64,000 bases of DNA from Zasmidium citrigriseum (lineage: Eukaryota > Ascomycota > Dothideomycetes > Mycosphaerellales > Mycosphaerellaceae): positions 248,001-312,000 of the forward strand of contig NHNW01000033.1 of NCBI GenBank assembly GCA_002786025.1, read 5' to 3'. The notes beneath the pieces are model-generated. The model did not search any database. It had not been told where the DNA came from and saw only the letters and a list, made by a program, of their open reading frames with translations. The position numbers were made by a program, and so were the translations under genes. Within the stretch, counting starts at the first letter, position 1, and each line of letters starts with the position of its first letter. Shown here in pieces: positions 44,701 through 55,845 of this stretch.

Positions 44701-45472
44701 CGCGGCTCTTGCGATACCTATTGGCGCCGCTCTGGCTCTGCCGCTGGCGAAGGCTTCGTGGTTCAGCCGTGCGAGGACTTCGCCACCGCGAACCGACAGC
44801 ATGACGATGCGAGCGCACATTACCTGGACATCGCATTTCTTGCGCCGTCTCTCATTCTCCCTGCTTCTTCCATTTGCTGGATTGGGCTACTGCTTGACTG
44901 CATCCGGTCCACCTTTGCACTGGAGTGGCTGCGTCATCTTTGCGGGCTTCGTTGGGTTTCTCACGGATCTTGGAATCACTGAATGCATTGGATTGATCAT
45001 GGAGACTTTCGATACCTCAGACCTTCAGCCTGGATCAAACACGAAGCACCGTCTTCAGTCGATGTCTGAGAGCAACAAGAGACGGCATACGAACTATTCA
45101 TCTTTCCCCCGCGTCTGCGCCGGTTTCTTCGCTGCTCAATCTCTCGGCTTCTTGCTCGCAGCGGCCGCGACCGTGGTCTCTGGTCGAGTGACGAATGCGC
45201 ATGGCGCTCAATACGCCATGGCCATCGTCGCTGGTATCTTGCTCGGTGCCACACTCCTCTTCTTTGTCGCTGTTACCAGATGGAAGCATGTTCAAGTCAT
45301 CCCGACGTGGACGAGACGTGGAGAGTGGAGTTCAGCGGCGGAGGATCCGGAATGGAAACCTGTGATCATTGGCAACCCTTCGGGCAAGATGAGGCGGATG
45401 AATATCTTGGAGATGGGCAAATGGTCAAGGTGGTCGGAGATTCGGAGGTTGAATATGTTGGCGAAGAATTGA
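41746..45472 (+). pseudogene. MFS polyamine-type transporter with in-frame TAG
   Basis: Five exons (41746-43481, 43534-43690, 43742-43812, 43862-44597, 44645-45472) form one frame of 1175 codons plus stop, apart from a TAG at 44478-44480 (codon 861). The first 578 residues are Ser/Arg/Pro-rich and disordered. The rest is a twelve-span transporter of a fungal family related to polyamine/drug exporters: FHKRRPIARDWN, GIYAGEVPKIQYQL, RPYVLVAFALM, LGFANINF. The TAG replaces one of two adjacent Trp expected before GQEV, and six spans continue in frame after it. A possible 66-base intron (44415-44480, GTCAAA..GTAG) would remove the stop but also a conserved loop, and lacks a good branch site. The locus may thus be newly broken, alternatively spliced or read through. 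The 52-base first intron begins GTATGG. Confidence 0.75.
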
Positions 45473-45539
45473 GGGGGAGGAGGATGTATTGGTATCTCCT
45501 GAGCTCCTATGAATTGATCGGTCTCCTAATGGGCTTTCT

Positions 45540-47569
45540 TCATAAATCTACTTCGGGTGCCTCGTCTTCAACCTCGTCTTCGACACCATCTCCTGCTTCG
45601 ACAGCATCCTCTGCTCCAGCGCTTCCATCTCCTTCGACGATTCCATCTTCTGGGCCCTCTTCGTCTGCTCCATTGGCTTCGTCGTCTGGTGAAGGTCTGG
45701 AGAGTCCAATAGCATATACATCCTCCATCGCATACCCAAGATCAAACCCAGGGCCCTGTGGCCGATTGGAAGAAGCATCGCGATGCTCCCGCACTGCATC
45801 AGACCGCTGAGCGATGTCTCGAACTCTTTCCAGGATCCATTGAAACGTTGGCCTCCTAGTCCCATCATACCTCATACAGCGTTCAATCAGCCTGATCAAA
45901 TCCCTGCTATAAGGAATCGCAGCAACATGATTCTGCAACGAGAACGATTGATCCGTGTTGCCATCCCCAAGCCACACGACCTGTTCACTGGGATGATCGT
46001 GGGTCATGAGGCAGTAAAGAATGAGGCCATACTGCCAGACATTGGTGCATTCCAGTAGCTGATCCGTTTGTTGAATCGCTTCGTGGGTTTCGTAGTCGGC
46101 GTAGGCGATCATTTCCGGTGGTCGGTAGCCTTCTGCGCAGCTGGATTGGGAGCCCCAGATTGACGGGTTGCGCGGGTCGTCGATAGAGGTGCAGATTGCG
46201 GAGCCGAAGTCGCCCATTAGGGGTTGCGGGTAGGTGGGGTAGGTGGATGTTTGGGGGTTGGAGAGGAAGACGTTCATTGTTCGGAGGTCTCTGTGGGAGG
46301 ACTTGTTAGTTTTGAACGTGAGATGGTGGGCTGGTGGTAGTGTTGATACTTGCCTGTGGACGACTTGGCGTTTGCCGTCATCGACCTCTTCGATCTTCTT
46401 CATCGCAAGGCCCGCTTCTGCGAGTGTCTCCGCAACGTAGAGAATGAACGCTTCTGGGATCCGATCATTGGGTCGTTGGTTTGCATAATGATCGATTAAT
46501 TCCGCGAGATTCCCTTGTGGACAATAGGATGTGTAGATTTTGTAACTCTTCGCTCTCTTGTCGAGCCAGGTCAACAGGGTGGCTTGGTTTGTCTCACGCA
46601 ATGCCACGACGTTTGTGGTGTTTGTGCTTTCCGTCATCAGCTTGTGGCAGTGCAGTTCCCAGGGCATTGCGTCGTCGTTGTCTGGTTGGAAGCTGATCCA
46701 TGCCCACCTCCGCGTATTGAACCAATCCTCCCCGAGCAGGACATCTTTTCTCACAAGACGATCAACGATGGTTCCGTTCTGGGGATCAAATTGCACCCAT
46801 ACACCAGCGTAGCCCCATCCACCCCCAAACCTATGGACTTGCTCCCAGCCAGTACCAAAGGGTGCCATGTTTCCTCCAGCCACGTCTCCCAACTCGGCTT
46901 CTCTGTTCAAACGTTCGCCGAAGTTCGATTTAGCGGCATAGTGAAATGTAGTCCCGAGGAGCTCGGGCATCCAGTCGCGAGGGATCTTGCGCATACCTAT
47001 AGGGTCCTCCGGGGGTGCTGACTGATTTTGGGCGTTATCTCGGTCCGTGGTACGGACGACAATGGCATTGTGTGCGTCTTGAATACGTCTCTGGGCATCG
47101 TCTAGAGAGTCCTGATTGCGTATATTGTCAGGCAGTGCGTCCAGGTGGTCGAATACGGTTTGCCAGTTGGTCTCTGACTGCTGGTAGTGATTGAGTAAGG
47201 TATCATACGCTCGCACAGCGTTTTGCCATGCTGAATAAGACGCAAAGACGCTCGAACAGTTACGAGCATCTGCTTCTGCGGCCTCGGCGTGTTGTTGGTG
47301 TTCTTCCGTTTCTTTGTCGGTTGTCAAAGCATCAAGAAGAGCGTGAACGATGACCCTCCGCTGGTCCTTCGTCATGTGTCTATCCCATTGAATCTCGATA
47401 TTGCGTCTCATACGTTCTATGCTTCGAAATCAACAATCTTGTAAGAAATGATACGAGGCGTGGTAGTCTTACTCTTGGTGATTTTATCCTCTCGGCGGCG
47501 TGCTGCGGCCCATCGAAGTTGTTCTTCGTGGTCGATGTAAATCTTTCTGCCTGTAGTCACTCTTGCCAT
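45540..47569 (-). CDS. Coil-plus-kinase protein (kinase trio member 1)
   Basis: Three exons (47569-47473, 47416-46354, 46290-45540) give 636 residues. The second intron (63 bases) has a GC donor, GCAAGT, and lies exactly inside the catalytic motif: splicing joins VVHR to DLRTMNVFL. It is a multiple of three without stops, so a retained form also reads through. Residues 1-190 are helical and charged. The kinase fold then shows an N-lobe block GGGWGYAGVWVQF, Lys256 (VDRLVRKD), a likely helix-C Glu (PWELHCHKLM), HRD-x4-N, GDFG near 413 and a PPE segment (GYRPPEM), so it looks catalytically competent. The tail is very acidic. The two plus-strand kinase genes beyond it share this architecture. Its substrate is unknown. 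Confidence 0.88.
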
Positions 47570-48659
47570 TCTGATCAGTACTACTGCTAGCCGCAAGGCT
47601 AGACTCTGAGCTTAACGTCATGGAACAGGCTCGCGAATTGACAAAAAGGGCTGAATGTTTATCAACAAAGGGGTGAGTGAGATGCATCTGGAAACGCCGA
47701 CGGTGGGTAACAAAGAAGGAACAGACCATCGATCTCCTAGGCTTCCTCCTTGTCACAAAGTGGGAGCCATTTGCCAGTATTTCCTAGCCGCCTGGCAATG
47801 CTGGATGCTTCGAGATCGTTGAAGAAGGGAGGAGTGGCAAGGGCGGCTTTTCTTGGAACCATTGTCACTCTTGAAGGAGCAAAGGTACTTGAAGGGACTG
47901 ACAGCCACTGTGCATATGGTGGCTTCTCCAGTTCATTTGATTGAAGTCGTCCATGCCAAAACCACATGGCACATGCAGTTGACTGGCGTGGGCAAGGAAA
48001 GGGTGACCTAGGTGAAGTTATTTTGGAACGCCTTAGTAAGCATGATTAGCGCGAACCTTACTCCTTGATCCCTTCCGACTTCACCTTTCTCGAGCTCATC
48101 TTCACTATCTTCTCCATCTTCGCCATCTTGGTGATGTCAAGTGCACATCAGGATCGCAAGCGCATGACATACTAGAGTGGCATTATCTCAGACGACTTTC
48201 TCGATCAAAGAGACGCCGCGGCAGAGGCGTACTCCTACCAACACGAGATTTTTGTACACGATGCTCGACTGACATTTCCTGACGGCGAACTTTCTGTGGA
48301 TGATGGGTAGGGTAAAGACGTTGCCATGGCATTCAAGAGTCGCACTACCCTCGGTGCTTTGGTCGAAATGGAAGACATTTCTAGCTATCCCCAAATTTGT
48401 CGACAACGCCTAATGGTCTAACAAGCTCTTCAATAGCTCAGAGGTAAGTCCTCGTCCAGAGAGCCCATAATTCAGATTGATTGGGAGAAGGAGAGTACAA
48501 TGAATCCGGCGTGTCAGTACCGCCTACAATCACGACAATGAAGCAAGAGACCGGATTTGGTCGGCCAGTGCCGGACAAAGACCACTGGAGACGAAGCCTC
48601 GAACTCCTGCTCGCTGGTTTCAATTCACTCGTGCAATCCGATGTCTTGTTCTTTTTGAA
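47570..48659. other. Divergent region between kinase genes
   Basis: About 1.1 kb between the starts of kinase genes 1 (minus) and 2 (plus). Only short ORFs are seen. Both promoters should lie here; no remnant of another kinase copy was recognised. Confidence 0.45.
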
Positions 48660-50657
48660 ATGGCCCACGTAGATAATTGGACGGAGCGATTCTGTGAATT
48701 CGAATTGCAACATCGTGCTGAGCTCAGCGTAGCCTCAGAGAGAGATCGTAGTACGTTACAGGTCTTCTTCGTATTCTCATAGACTGATAGCGTGCAGATA
48801 TAATTCTAGACGACGTTCGCGCCGAGTTTCGGCGCATGCCAGAGCGCCTCAAAGAGGCTGTCTTGGGTCTCTACGACCGTCTCGAACACAACGCATACGC
48901 CTTCGACGAAAGCTACAAGATTTACACTTACTGGAGCCAGAGAGTGCACGCTAGCAATCATCTCACGAGGCCAGATCCTAACCTTGATCACGTGGACGAG
49001 CTCAAGACGACTGCTGAGGAGGCCTTGAGCCATCTCGAGGTGGTCCAAAACGACATACAGTCGATCATCGAGGTCAGGCGTTGCTACGCCACTGGAAATA
49101 CATTGGCAGGCATACATGCTTCGAGAGACGAAGTTGAGCGTTACGAAGCTGCCATAAGAATGGATCTCGAACGCGCGAACAATGTTCTGGATCCTCCGAG
49201 TCCTCCAAGTCCTCCGAGTGAATCCCGGAGAACGCCTGCTGGTCAAAAAGTCGCCGGAGTCCATGCAATCATGAGCATCCGGACAAAACGACTCAAGGAC
49301 AACTTCATGAATGAACCGCTCGATCCCAAACTGTTCCAAGGAAATTGGCAGGGAGCACATGATATGGGCGGTGGCATGACAAAAGCCGGTCTCTGGGTCA
49401 GAGTGGACCGATACAATAGAATAATCGACGTGGGTGACGTTCAAAACGTGCGTCGACTGAGATATCCGCTAACCCTTTTTATTATAGAGAGTTGTCCGGA
49501 AGAACATGTACATGAGTCGGGACTACTGGTATAATCCCGACTTCTGGCATGGCCATCCAAAAGACATCGCAAACCGACAGCCCATGGAGTTCGTCCTGCA
49601 GAATCGGTGCGCCAACGTCTCAAATCAGCATTTTGTCCGAATGCGTGGATTCTCTCAAGACCAGAAGAACATGATCCTCGCACAATACGTCGAGTATTGC
49701 CCTTGCAGCGATCTACAGTACATCCAAGAGGCCCTGGATGAACGCCCACCCTTCACGTTTCCGGAAGCTGCCTGCTGGATGATCTTCAAACAGCTGGTTG
49801 AATGCTGTCTCATCATGAGGCAAGGCGGTATTGATACTGGACACACGTGGTGGCGTCAGATCATTCATCGAGATATAAAACCACGTCAGTAGAACCCTCT
49901 CGACACATGCTTCAAGATGCTAACATTTACGAAAGCCAACATCTTCTTGGACGAGCCATCAGCCAACTACTTTCCTCTGTACCCGACACCAAAGATGGTG
50001 AGTCCTTCAAATAAAGGGGATGGGAAACTAAGCTCATAGACTTTGCGTAGGCCGATTTTGGACTTGCCATCGACACCTACCAAAATGATCCCTTAAACCC
50101 ACAGGCATATAATCGTGGCGCTGGTACTAAAGGTTACATGGCGCCGGAGCAAATGCCATTCGCAGATTCAGAGACGGGCGAGCCGGTTGATGACTGGAGA
50201 CTTTGGGACTACACAAATGTCTACGGTAAGCACCTAGATGCTCAAGCGGTGCCAGAAACCGTCGACTGACTTCATTCCAGGCATCGGGGCGCTTATGTAC
50301 TCTTTGATCAGCGGAGGAGTCCGTTCTCGTCAACAGCCAACTTTCCTGAACGACGCAGAGAAATGGAAGATCCCACCGCACACGGAGAACACCTACTCCT
50401 GGCCTCTGTGCCAACTGGTCATGAGGTGCATTGAGTGGGTTCCTGAACAAAGAGCCACTCTGGAGGAACTGCAGGATGAGATCCGCATCGCCTTTGGCGT
50501 CATCGATAATATGAGCGGAGCGTCGAAAGGAGCCCAACAGTCAAACGAGGAGTACAACATCTGGCACCCAAGAGACGATTACATGTTGGGCTTCGCGTGG
50601 CATCCACAAGCTGCCTCAAGACAAGAGCAGGCTCCTGGTGCATCAAACACCTTTTAG
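48660..50657 (+). CDS. Coil-plus-kinase protein (kinase trio member 2)
   Basis: Six exons (48660-48750, 48798-49447, 49488-49884, 49936-49997, 50051-50225, 50281-50657) give 583 residues; introns are 40-55 bases. The N-terminal 200 residues are helical with a PPSPPSPPS linker. The kinase part has the shared block GGGMTKAGLWVRVD, Lys252 (RVVRKNM), a likely helix-C Glu (QPMEFVLQ), HRDIKPPN at 374, KMADFGLA and GYMAPEQ, so all main catalytic residues are present. The start at 48660 gives a short first exon (MAHVDNWTERFCEFELQHR) similar in style to that of the next gene. This gene is more intron-rich than its two relatives, with introns close to the HRD and DFG motifs. Function unknown; probably a Ser/Thr kinase of a fungus-specific family. 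Confidence 0.85.
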
Positions 50658-50911
50658 GCGTTCTAGGCGTTCTTCAAGAGATACTTGAAACATGGCGACT
50701 CCGGCCAAGCATATGAATTGGGGAAGGTTCCCCAGACATTTCATTTCGAGTAAGCCAATTGAAAGGTCTCGAACAGCTTTGAAAGCATTGATCGAAACAA
50801 AGATGCCCACTAGTTCATGACAAAGACCGACTTCCGAATCCGGCTCACCTCCCTCGATATCATCGAACCGTCGCTCAGACCTCAATCTGTCCATTCAGTC
50901 ATCGTCTCACG

Positions 50912-52813
50912 ATGTCATCAGCTTTGGATCAAGAGGGTCAGGATTTCTGCCGCTTTTTCGTGGAACACTTGCAGCCGTCGGAAAGAGGTTTGGAGAACCA
51001 GAAGTCCCATTTACACACACGAACATGCTGACAATGTCATGTAGCTGAACTATACCCACAGCTGGCTCTTTATTACACAGAATGCCAGGCACGAGGTACC
51101 AGGTACCAGAATCTCACGAAAGATGCTGTCGCCCTGATTCACGACATCGAACCCCTTGAGACGGAAATCGAGCGTTACACAAGAAATTTTAGACGCATGA
51201 GAGACGCGCTATACGTGGAAGAGTCGAACAACGATGTTCGACTAAATTCTATACGAAAGATGCAGAAGGAGATGGGTGAGCTCTGCCGGATGAGGAACGG
51301 CCTGGTGCGGTTCGTTATGATGCTATTCAAACGATTTTTGGGCTTCGGAATCAGGAATGATCATGAACATCCATTTCTGTTCGAGCACCTCAGCTGGCGC
51401 TTCAATCGGGCAGAGGCGTGCATCGACAAGACAGAGTTTGAAGAGATGGGAAATTGGATCACTGCACGAGTGGAGAATGCTGTTGGAAAGGTCAAGAAAT
51501 CTAGCAAGCCTGGAGTGAGGATCAAGAAGGTCCAGAGCCGATATCCAGTCGATATGTTGCAATTGGCTTTTGCCCATGCAAACGAAAGGGCGGCGAAGAA
51601 CCCTCTCCCCAAGCATAGAAGCCAGTTACTCGAGGAACCACGAAAATTTGAAGTTGACGATGGATCGGGGACGTCGTTGCGTCCATGGTATGTTGGTGTC
51701 GATAACCTCAAGGGTGGAATAGGCAGATTGAGGCTGCTCGTCCGGACCGACGAGAACGGCGCAATAGCAGATCGAATCGTGGAGAAGAACACTGCGATCG
51801 CAGGCGCGCTATGGCAATCTCCAGAAACGTGGTACGGCCTCAAACCGAGACTAGGAACAGATGTTCAGGAACTCATGCCTCTCGAGTGGTATACGCAGTT
51901 CATGGCTTCGACTCAGCCTGACTCTCGATTCATCCTTGGGCTCAGATCGACCCCTCGAATTTCGCTCGCAAAGCAGCTCTATCAGTTCTACGTCGAGTAT
52001 GCTCCACATGGAGATCTCGACATGGTGCTGAAGGTCTACAGGAAGGCAGGGTTTATACCCTTCTCTTTCCTCGTCTATGTCTTCAAGTCACTGGTGGAAG
52101 CCGGCTTGATCCTGGAGAAAGGAAGCATTAAGACTCTTCGGAAAGACTGGAAGCAGATTGTTCACAGAGATCTCAAGCCCGGGAATGTCTTCTTGGACCA
52201 GCCGCTCTCGGACTACTTTCCACACCTACCGAGACCCAGGATGGCGGACTTTGGCCACGCTCGCCTGACGTGGGAAGACGACCCGAGCAACCCGACTTTA
52301 TACAATCGAGGCGGTGGCACGGATGGATATTATCCACCGGAACAGCTTCAATTCATCGACGAAAAAACAGGGGATCCAGTCCATGACTTTAAGATGCTGT
52401 CTCCTGCAAACGTCTGGGGCGTGGGTGCGGTGATGAAGGCCCTAATGTGCCGCTACGACGAGAAGGAAAAGTATCCAAAAGTATACCTTGAGACCGACCT
52501 ACAACACAGACTGACCTGGCACATTGACGACAAGGAGATCCTAGAATTCTATGGACCGTGGCTCGTGAGTCGAGTAGAGGCATGTCTGCACATCCACCCA
52601 GATGAAAGACCGACGTTCGAACAGTTGAATGCAGAACTGGAGCAGTTCATCTCGGAGAGTGACTTCCTACGGCACGAGCGGGACGTGGGCAATTTTGAGG
52701 ATACATTACTGAATTTGAAACAGCCGCCGTACAAGCTCGGAATGGCTTTCGAACCTGATGGATTCGAGGCTGTCTATGACGAATTCCTTCAGCCTCCTGC
52801 TGGGGATACTTGA
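50912..52813 (+). CDS. Coil-plus-kinase protein (kinase trio member 3)
   Basis: Two exons (50912-50987, 51045-52813) with a 57-base intron (GTTTGG donor, GCTGAC branch, GTAG acceptor) give 614 residues. It lies in tandem 254 bases after kinase member 2. A helical N-terminus of about 230 residues includes LALYYTECQARG and repeated charged heptad-like stretches. The kinase part has the block LKGGIGRLRLLVRTDENG, Lys273 (ADRIVEKN), Glu in LMPLEWYTQF, HRDLKPGN at 399, RMADFGHARL and GYYPPEQ. All expected catalytic residues are present. Sequence identity with its neighbours is low outside motifs, so the family has diverged fast. Substrate unknown. Confidence 0.88.
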
Positions 52814-53157
52814 CGGCCTGGCGGAAGCGATTTTCCGGGCGTGGATGGAAATGCAGGTATCAAACGTCAACAGACCTGCCTTCGGTGTTTCCGTCATACT
52901 GGAGGATGGTCGTAGCCATCCCCACGCGTGTGGCAACGGACTGAGCCAGTAAGAAGCCCTTCGAGAGCTTGAAGTCAACCACTCTCGCAGAGAACGCTGT
53001 CCTTACACTCAGAGGTGAAGAAGGCGCGTTGCCATCACTCACCAGCAGGAATCGATCCAGCAACAGGTACACACCTTGCCTGCAATCGGCAGTAAACATC
53101 CTCAATCGAGTGCCCTGGTATATCGATGAATATAAACAAACTGTTCAACATACCCCA
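52814..53157. other. Convergent 3' intergenic region
   Basis: About 340 bases between kinase member 3 and the acetolactate-decarboxylase-like gene. No gene seen. Confidence 0.5.
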
Positions 53158-53769
53158 TCACAACCTCAGCTCTTCAAACTCCTCATCCTGCGGAAACCCC
53201 AAATGAAACCTCCCACACTTAGCCCACTCCAACACGGCCTCCTTGCCCGTCTCAAAATCAATCACCCTCCCCCCATGCTCTTTATCATCACTCAGAAAAC
53301 TGCACTGCAGCCCCTCCCCACTAATCGCCTTCTGCCACGCCGGTATACAGAACCCAAAGATCGTCCCCTTGACATCCCAGAACGTCTGCTGCTGCGTATT
53401 GATGTATTTGAACTGCCCTCTTAGCCGAAACGGCATCGTGGTATTCTTCCCCGCTTCGAACACCTCTTTCAGCTTTTTGCTCGTTGTGCTCGGCGGTGGC
53501 TTGACTCGTTTGTTGGGCTGGAAGATGGTGACCATGACGAAGGGGAGTTGGTCTTCTTTATCTGCGGGCTCTACGTCGCCGTCCTTGTCGATGCTGTAGG
53601 CTACGCCATCGACCTGGATCAGTTCGCTCTCTTCATCTTCGAACACGCCGATGCCGTGGTTGCCGTGGTTCGTGAGGAAGGCTACGGGTGGACCGCCGTC
53701 TTTCAGGCCGGCGTTGTAGGCGGAGTGCAGGGAGAATTGGAAGATGTCGTTGGGTATTGACTTCGCCAT
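53158..53769 (-). CDS. Alpha-acetolactate decarboxylase-like protein
   Basis: An intronless 203-residue protein of the BudA/ALDC family: PNDIFQFSLHSAYNAGL, GPPVAFLTNHGNHGIGVFEDEESELIQVDGVAYSI, FRLRGQFKYI, WDVKGTIFGFCIPAWQKAISGEGL and a final GRFHLGFPQDEEFEEL. In bacterial ALDC the zinc ion is held by a His-x-His pair plus a third His eleven residues later in a GGHV turn. Here the aligned positions read Gln, Ser and Arg (LQCSFLSDD and GGRV), so the known ligands are missing. The protein may bind metal differently, act on another substrate or be non-catalytic. The same change may be general in fungal members. Confidence 0.85.
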   Translation of the reverse strand: MAKSIPNDIFQFSLHSAYNAGLKDGGPPVAFLTNHGNHGIGVFEDEESELIQVDGVAYSIDKDGDVEPADKEDQLPFVMVTIFQPNKRVKPPPSTTSKKLKEVFEAGKNTTMPFRLRGQFKYINTQQQTFWDVKGTIFGFCIPAWQKAISGEGLQCSFLSDDKEHGGRVIDFETGKEAVLEWAKCGRFHLGFPQDEEFEELRL

Positions 53770-54458
53770 GACTCGAGGGGTGGATGGGGAGGAGCCTGTG
53801 CACCACGTGCCTTGACACGCAGAGGCCTGTCAACCTGGATGGAAGCGATAAGGCGTGATCTTTGGGATGGCTGTTTTGCGGCTGAGGTGATGCTCAAGGA
53901 TACTGAAAGACGATGATACCAGACATGAATGATGAAGAGACACTGAAAATACCTGATGATGGAGTGTAATGGAAGCAACAAGGAGATTGTTCACGAAATC
54001 AAAGCTCCAAGACATTGTTCATCCCACCTGCATTTACCTCATCCATCGCGGAGGGGTGCTCCCAATTCTGGGTTGGATGGAGCCGATCTGGTGGAAAGGA
54101 GACTTCCGATCTCGCCAACGCATCTCTCGTCCCTGCTCTTCGGGTTGTGACGGCTCACACACAACTCATATTCTGGAAATGGTATACATGGACGACATAT
54201 GTGCAGTGCGGACGAAATTGCATCAAAAGGTATGCTGACATCTTTGTCAAGAGCAATTGGTACCCGCAAGATCTTCCAAGATAGGCCTGCGGGTCTTCAT
54301 GCCGAGATCGCCGCAATGAGGTGAGACGTCTTCTCAATTGCTATATCTTTCTCATTCATACTTTCCTCTATGTGTTGAGACGGAAAAACAAGAAGATTTC
54401 GAAGACATTAGCACCATCGCTAGTACGCCCATACAGCAAGAGAACAAGACCATCAATT
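53770..54458. other. Divergent promoter region
   Basis: About 690 bases between the starts of the ALDC-like gene (minus) and the ketopantoate-reductase-like gene (plus). Short ORFs only. Confidence 0.5.
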
Positions 54459-55496
54459 ATGCCACCCAAAGTCCTCCTCTTCGGCTCCGGCGCCGTAGGA
54501 ACAATCTACATCCACGTCCTCCTCCAAGCCTCCTGCACCGTAACAGCCGTCTGCCGCTCCAACTACAGCGCCGCCAAAAGCCACGGCTTCCACATCGACT
54601 CGGCCCTCTACGGCAAAAACATCCACATCCGCCCCACCAGCATCAGCGTCGTGAAAACCGTCTCCGAAGCCGCCTCACAAGGCCCCTACGACTACATTGT
54701 AGTTTGTAGTAAGGTTCTTGCGGATGCAAAGACGAGCGAAGTCATCGCTCCCGCGGTCACGCCAGGCCGCACGACGATCGTCTTGATCCAGAATGGGATT
54801 GACATCGAGCAGGAGTATGCCGAGAGGTTTCCCGGGAATGTTTTGTTGACTTGTGTCGCGTATATTCCTACGACGCAGACGAGTCCGGGGTATGTTTCTC
54901 ATGGGGATATTAATGCGCTGGAAATTGGAGCTTTTCCTACCAAAGTTTCCACAGAGACGGTGAATGCTGCTGCGGAACTGCTTATTACAACGTTGAATGC
55001 TGGAGGTGGGAGTGCGAAATGGATCGAGAATATTCAGGAGAAACGCTGGTTCAAACTTTTGCTCAATGCACCTTGGAATCCCATCTGTGCTCTCACGTTG
55101 TGTAGAGATGTGGCATTTCTAGCATCTTCCGACTTCGCGGAGGGTGTTATCAAAGGCGTCATAGGAGAGGTGGTGAAGTTGTCGCAAGCGCAGGGTTTTG
55201 AGTCGATTACGATGGAGGCGGCGGAGAAGATCTTTGATACGATCATCAGGCCGCGAATAGGCAAGGAGGGCATCGAGCCGAGTATGTTGGTGGATGTGTT
55301 GTGGAATCGACGCATGGAGGTCGAGGTGATCTTGGGGAACCCAGTGCGGGTGGCGAAGAGGTTAGGCGTAGATGTGCCGCGATTAGAGATGCTCTATGCG
55401 TTAACAAAGGGTCTGGATGAGGCGAATAGATGGAGGCAGCCAGGAAAGTCATTGACGGGGGACGTCGTAAAACGCACTGGCGAGAGCAGTGGTTGA
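54459..55496 (+). CDS. ApbA/PanE ketopantoate-reductase-like protein
   Basis: An intronless 345-residue protein. The N-terminal LLFGSGAVGTIYI is the GxGxxG NADPH-binding turn of the ketopantoate reductase family. YDYIVVCSKVLADAKTSE, LIQNGIDIE and the C-terminal helical domain with KRWFKLLLNAPWNPICALT supply the family Lys and Asn positions, and PSMLVDV is in the place of the usual substrate-binding Ser segment. True PanE makes pantoate for coenzyme A, but fungi carry several divergent homologs, and this one may act on another 2-keto acid. The start chosen (ATG at 54459, immediately before the Rossmann fold) is preferred to the open upstream extension from 54321. Confidence 0.9.
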   Translation: MPPKVLLFGSGAVGTIYIHVLLQASCTVTAVCRSNYSAAKSHGFHIDSALYGKNIHIRPTSISVVKTVSEAASQGPYDYIVVCSKVLADAKTSEVIAPAVTPGRTTIVLIQNGIDIEQEYAERFPGNVLLTCVAYIPTTQTSPGYVSHGDINALEIGAFPTKVSTETVNAAAELLITTLNAGGGSAKWIENIQEKRWFKLLLNAPWNPICALTLCRDVAFLASSDFAEGVIKGVIGEVVKLSQAQGFESITMEAAEKIFDTIIRPRIGKEGIEPSMLVDVLWNRRMEVEVILGNPVRVAKRLGVDVPRLEMLYALTKGLDEANRWRQPGKSLTGDVVKRTGESSG

Positions 55497-55845
55497 GTGA
55501 ATGCAGTGTCGTATTATCATTAACTTCGTCTATCAAAGTCCCAGTAATGCCTCCCCCCAACTTGAAGCACCCCAACCCTTGCCTTGGCTTCATGAGGGAA
55601 GCCATGAACTTTGAATGTGATGCACCGACAACATCGCTGCTCACACGAATGTATATTGGCCAAATTCGTTGCGTTGTTGGCAGCCGGCTCGGCATGTATG
55701 GAGTTGACGATTTCGCAGCACTTGCTTATCGTCAAGTCGGGCACGTCTGCAAGAGACGGACTGTGAAGCGTGGCTTCGGCTGGATGTTGGTCTGCTATTG
55801 GCGCTTCGGGTATCGGAGGATTGGCCAAGCATGTGGGAAATGCAC
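55497..55845. other. Convergent 3' intergenic region
   Basis: About 350 bases between the ketopantoate-reductase-like gene and the TM9 protein gene. No gene seen. Confidence 0.5.
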
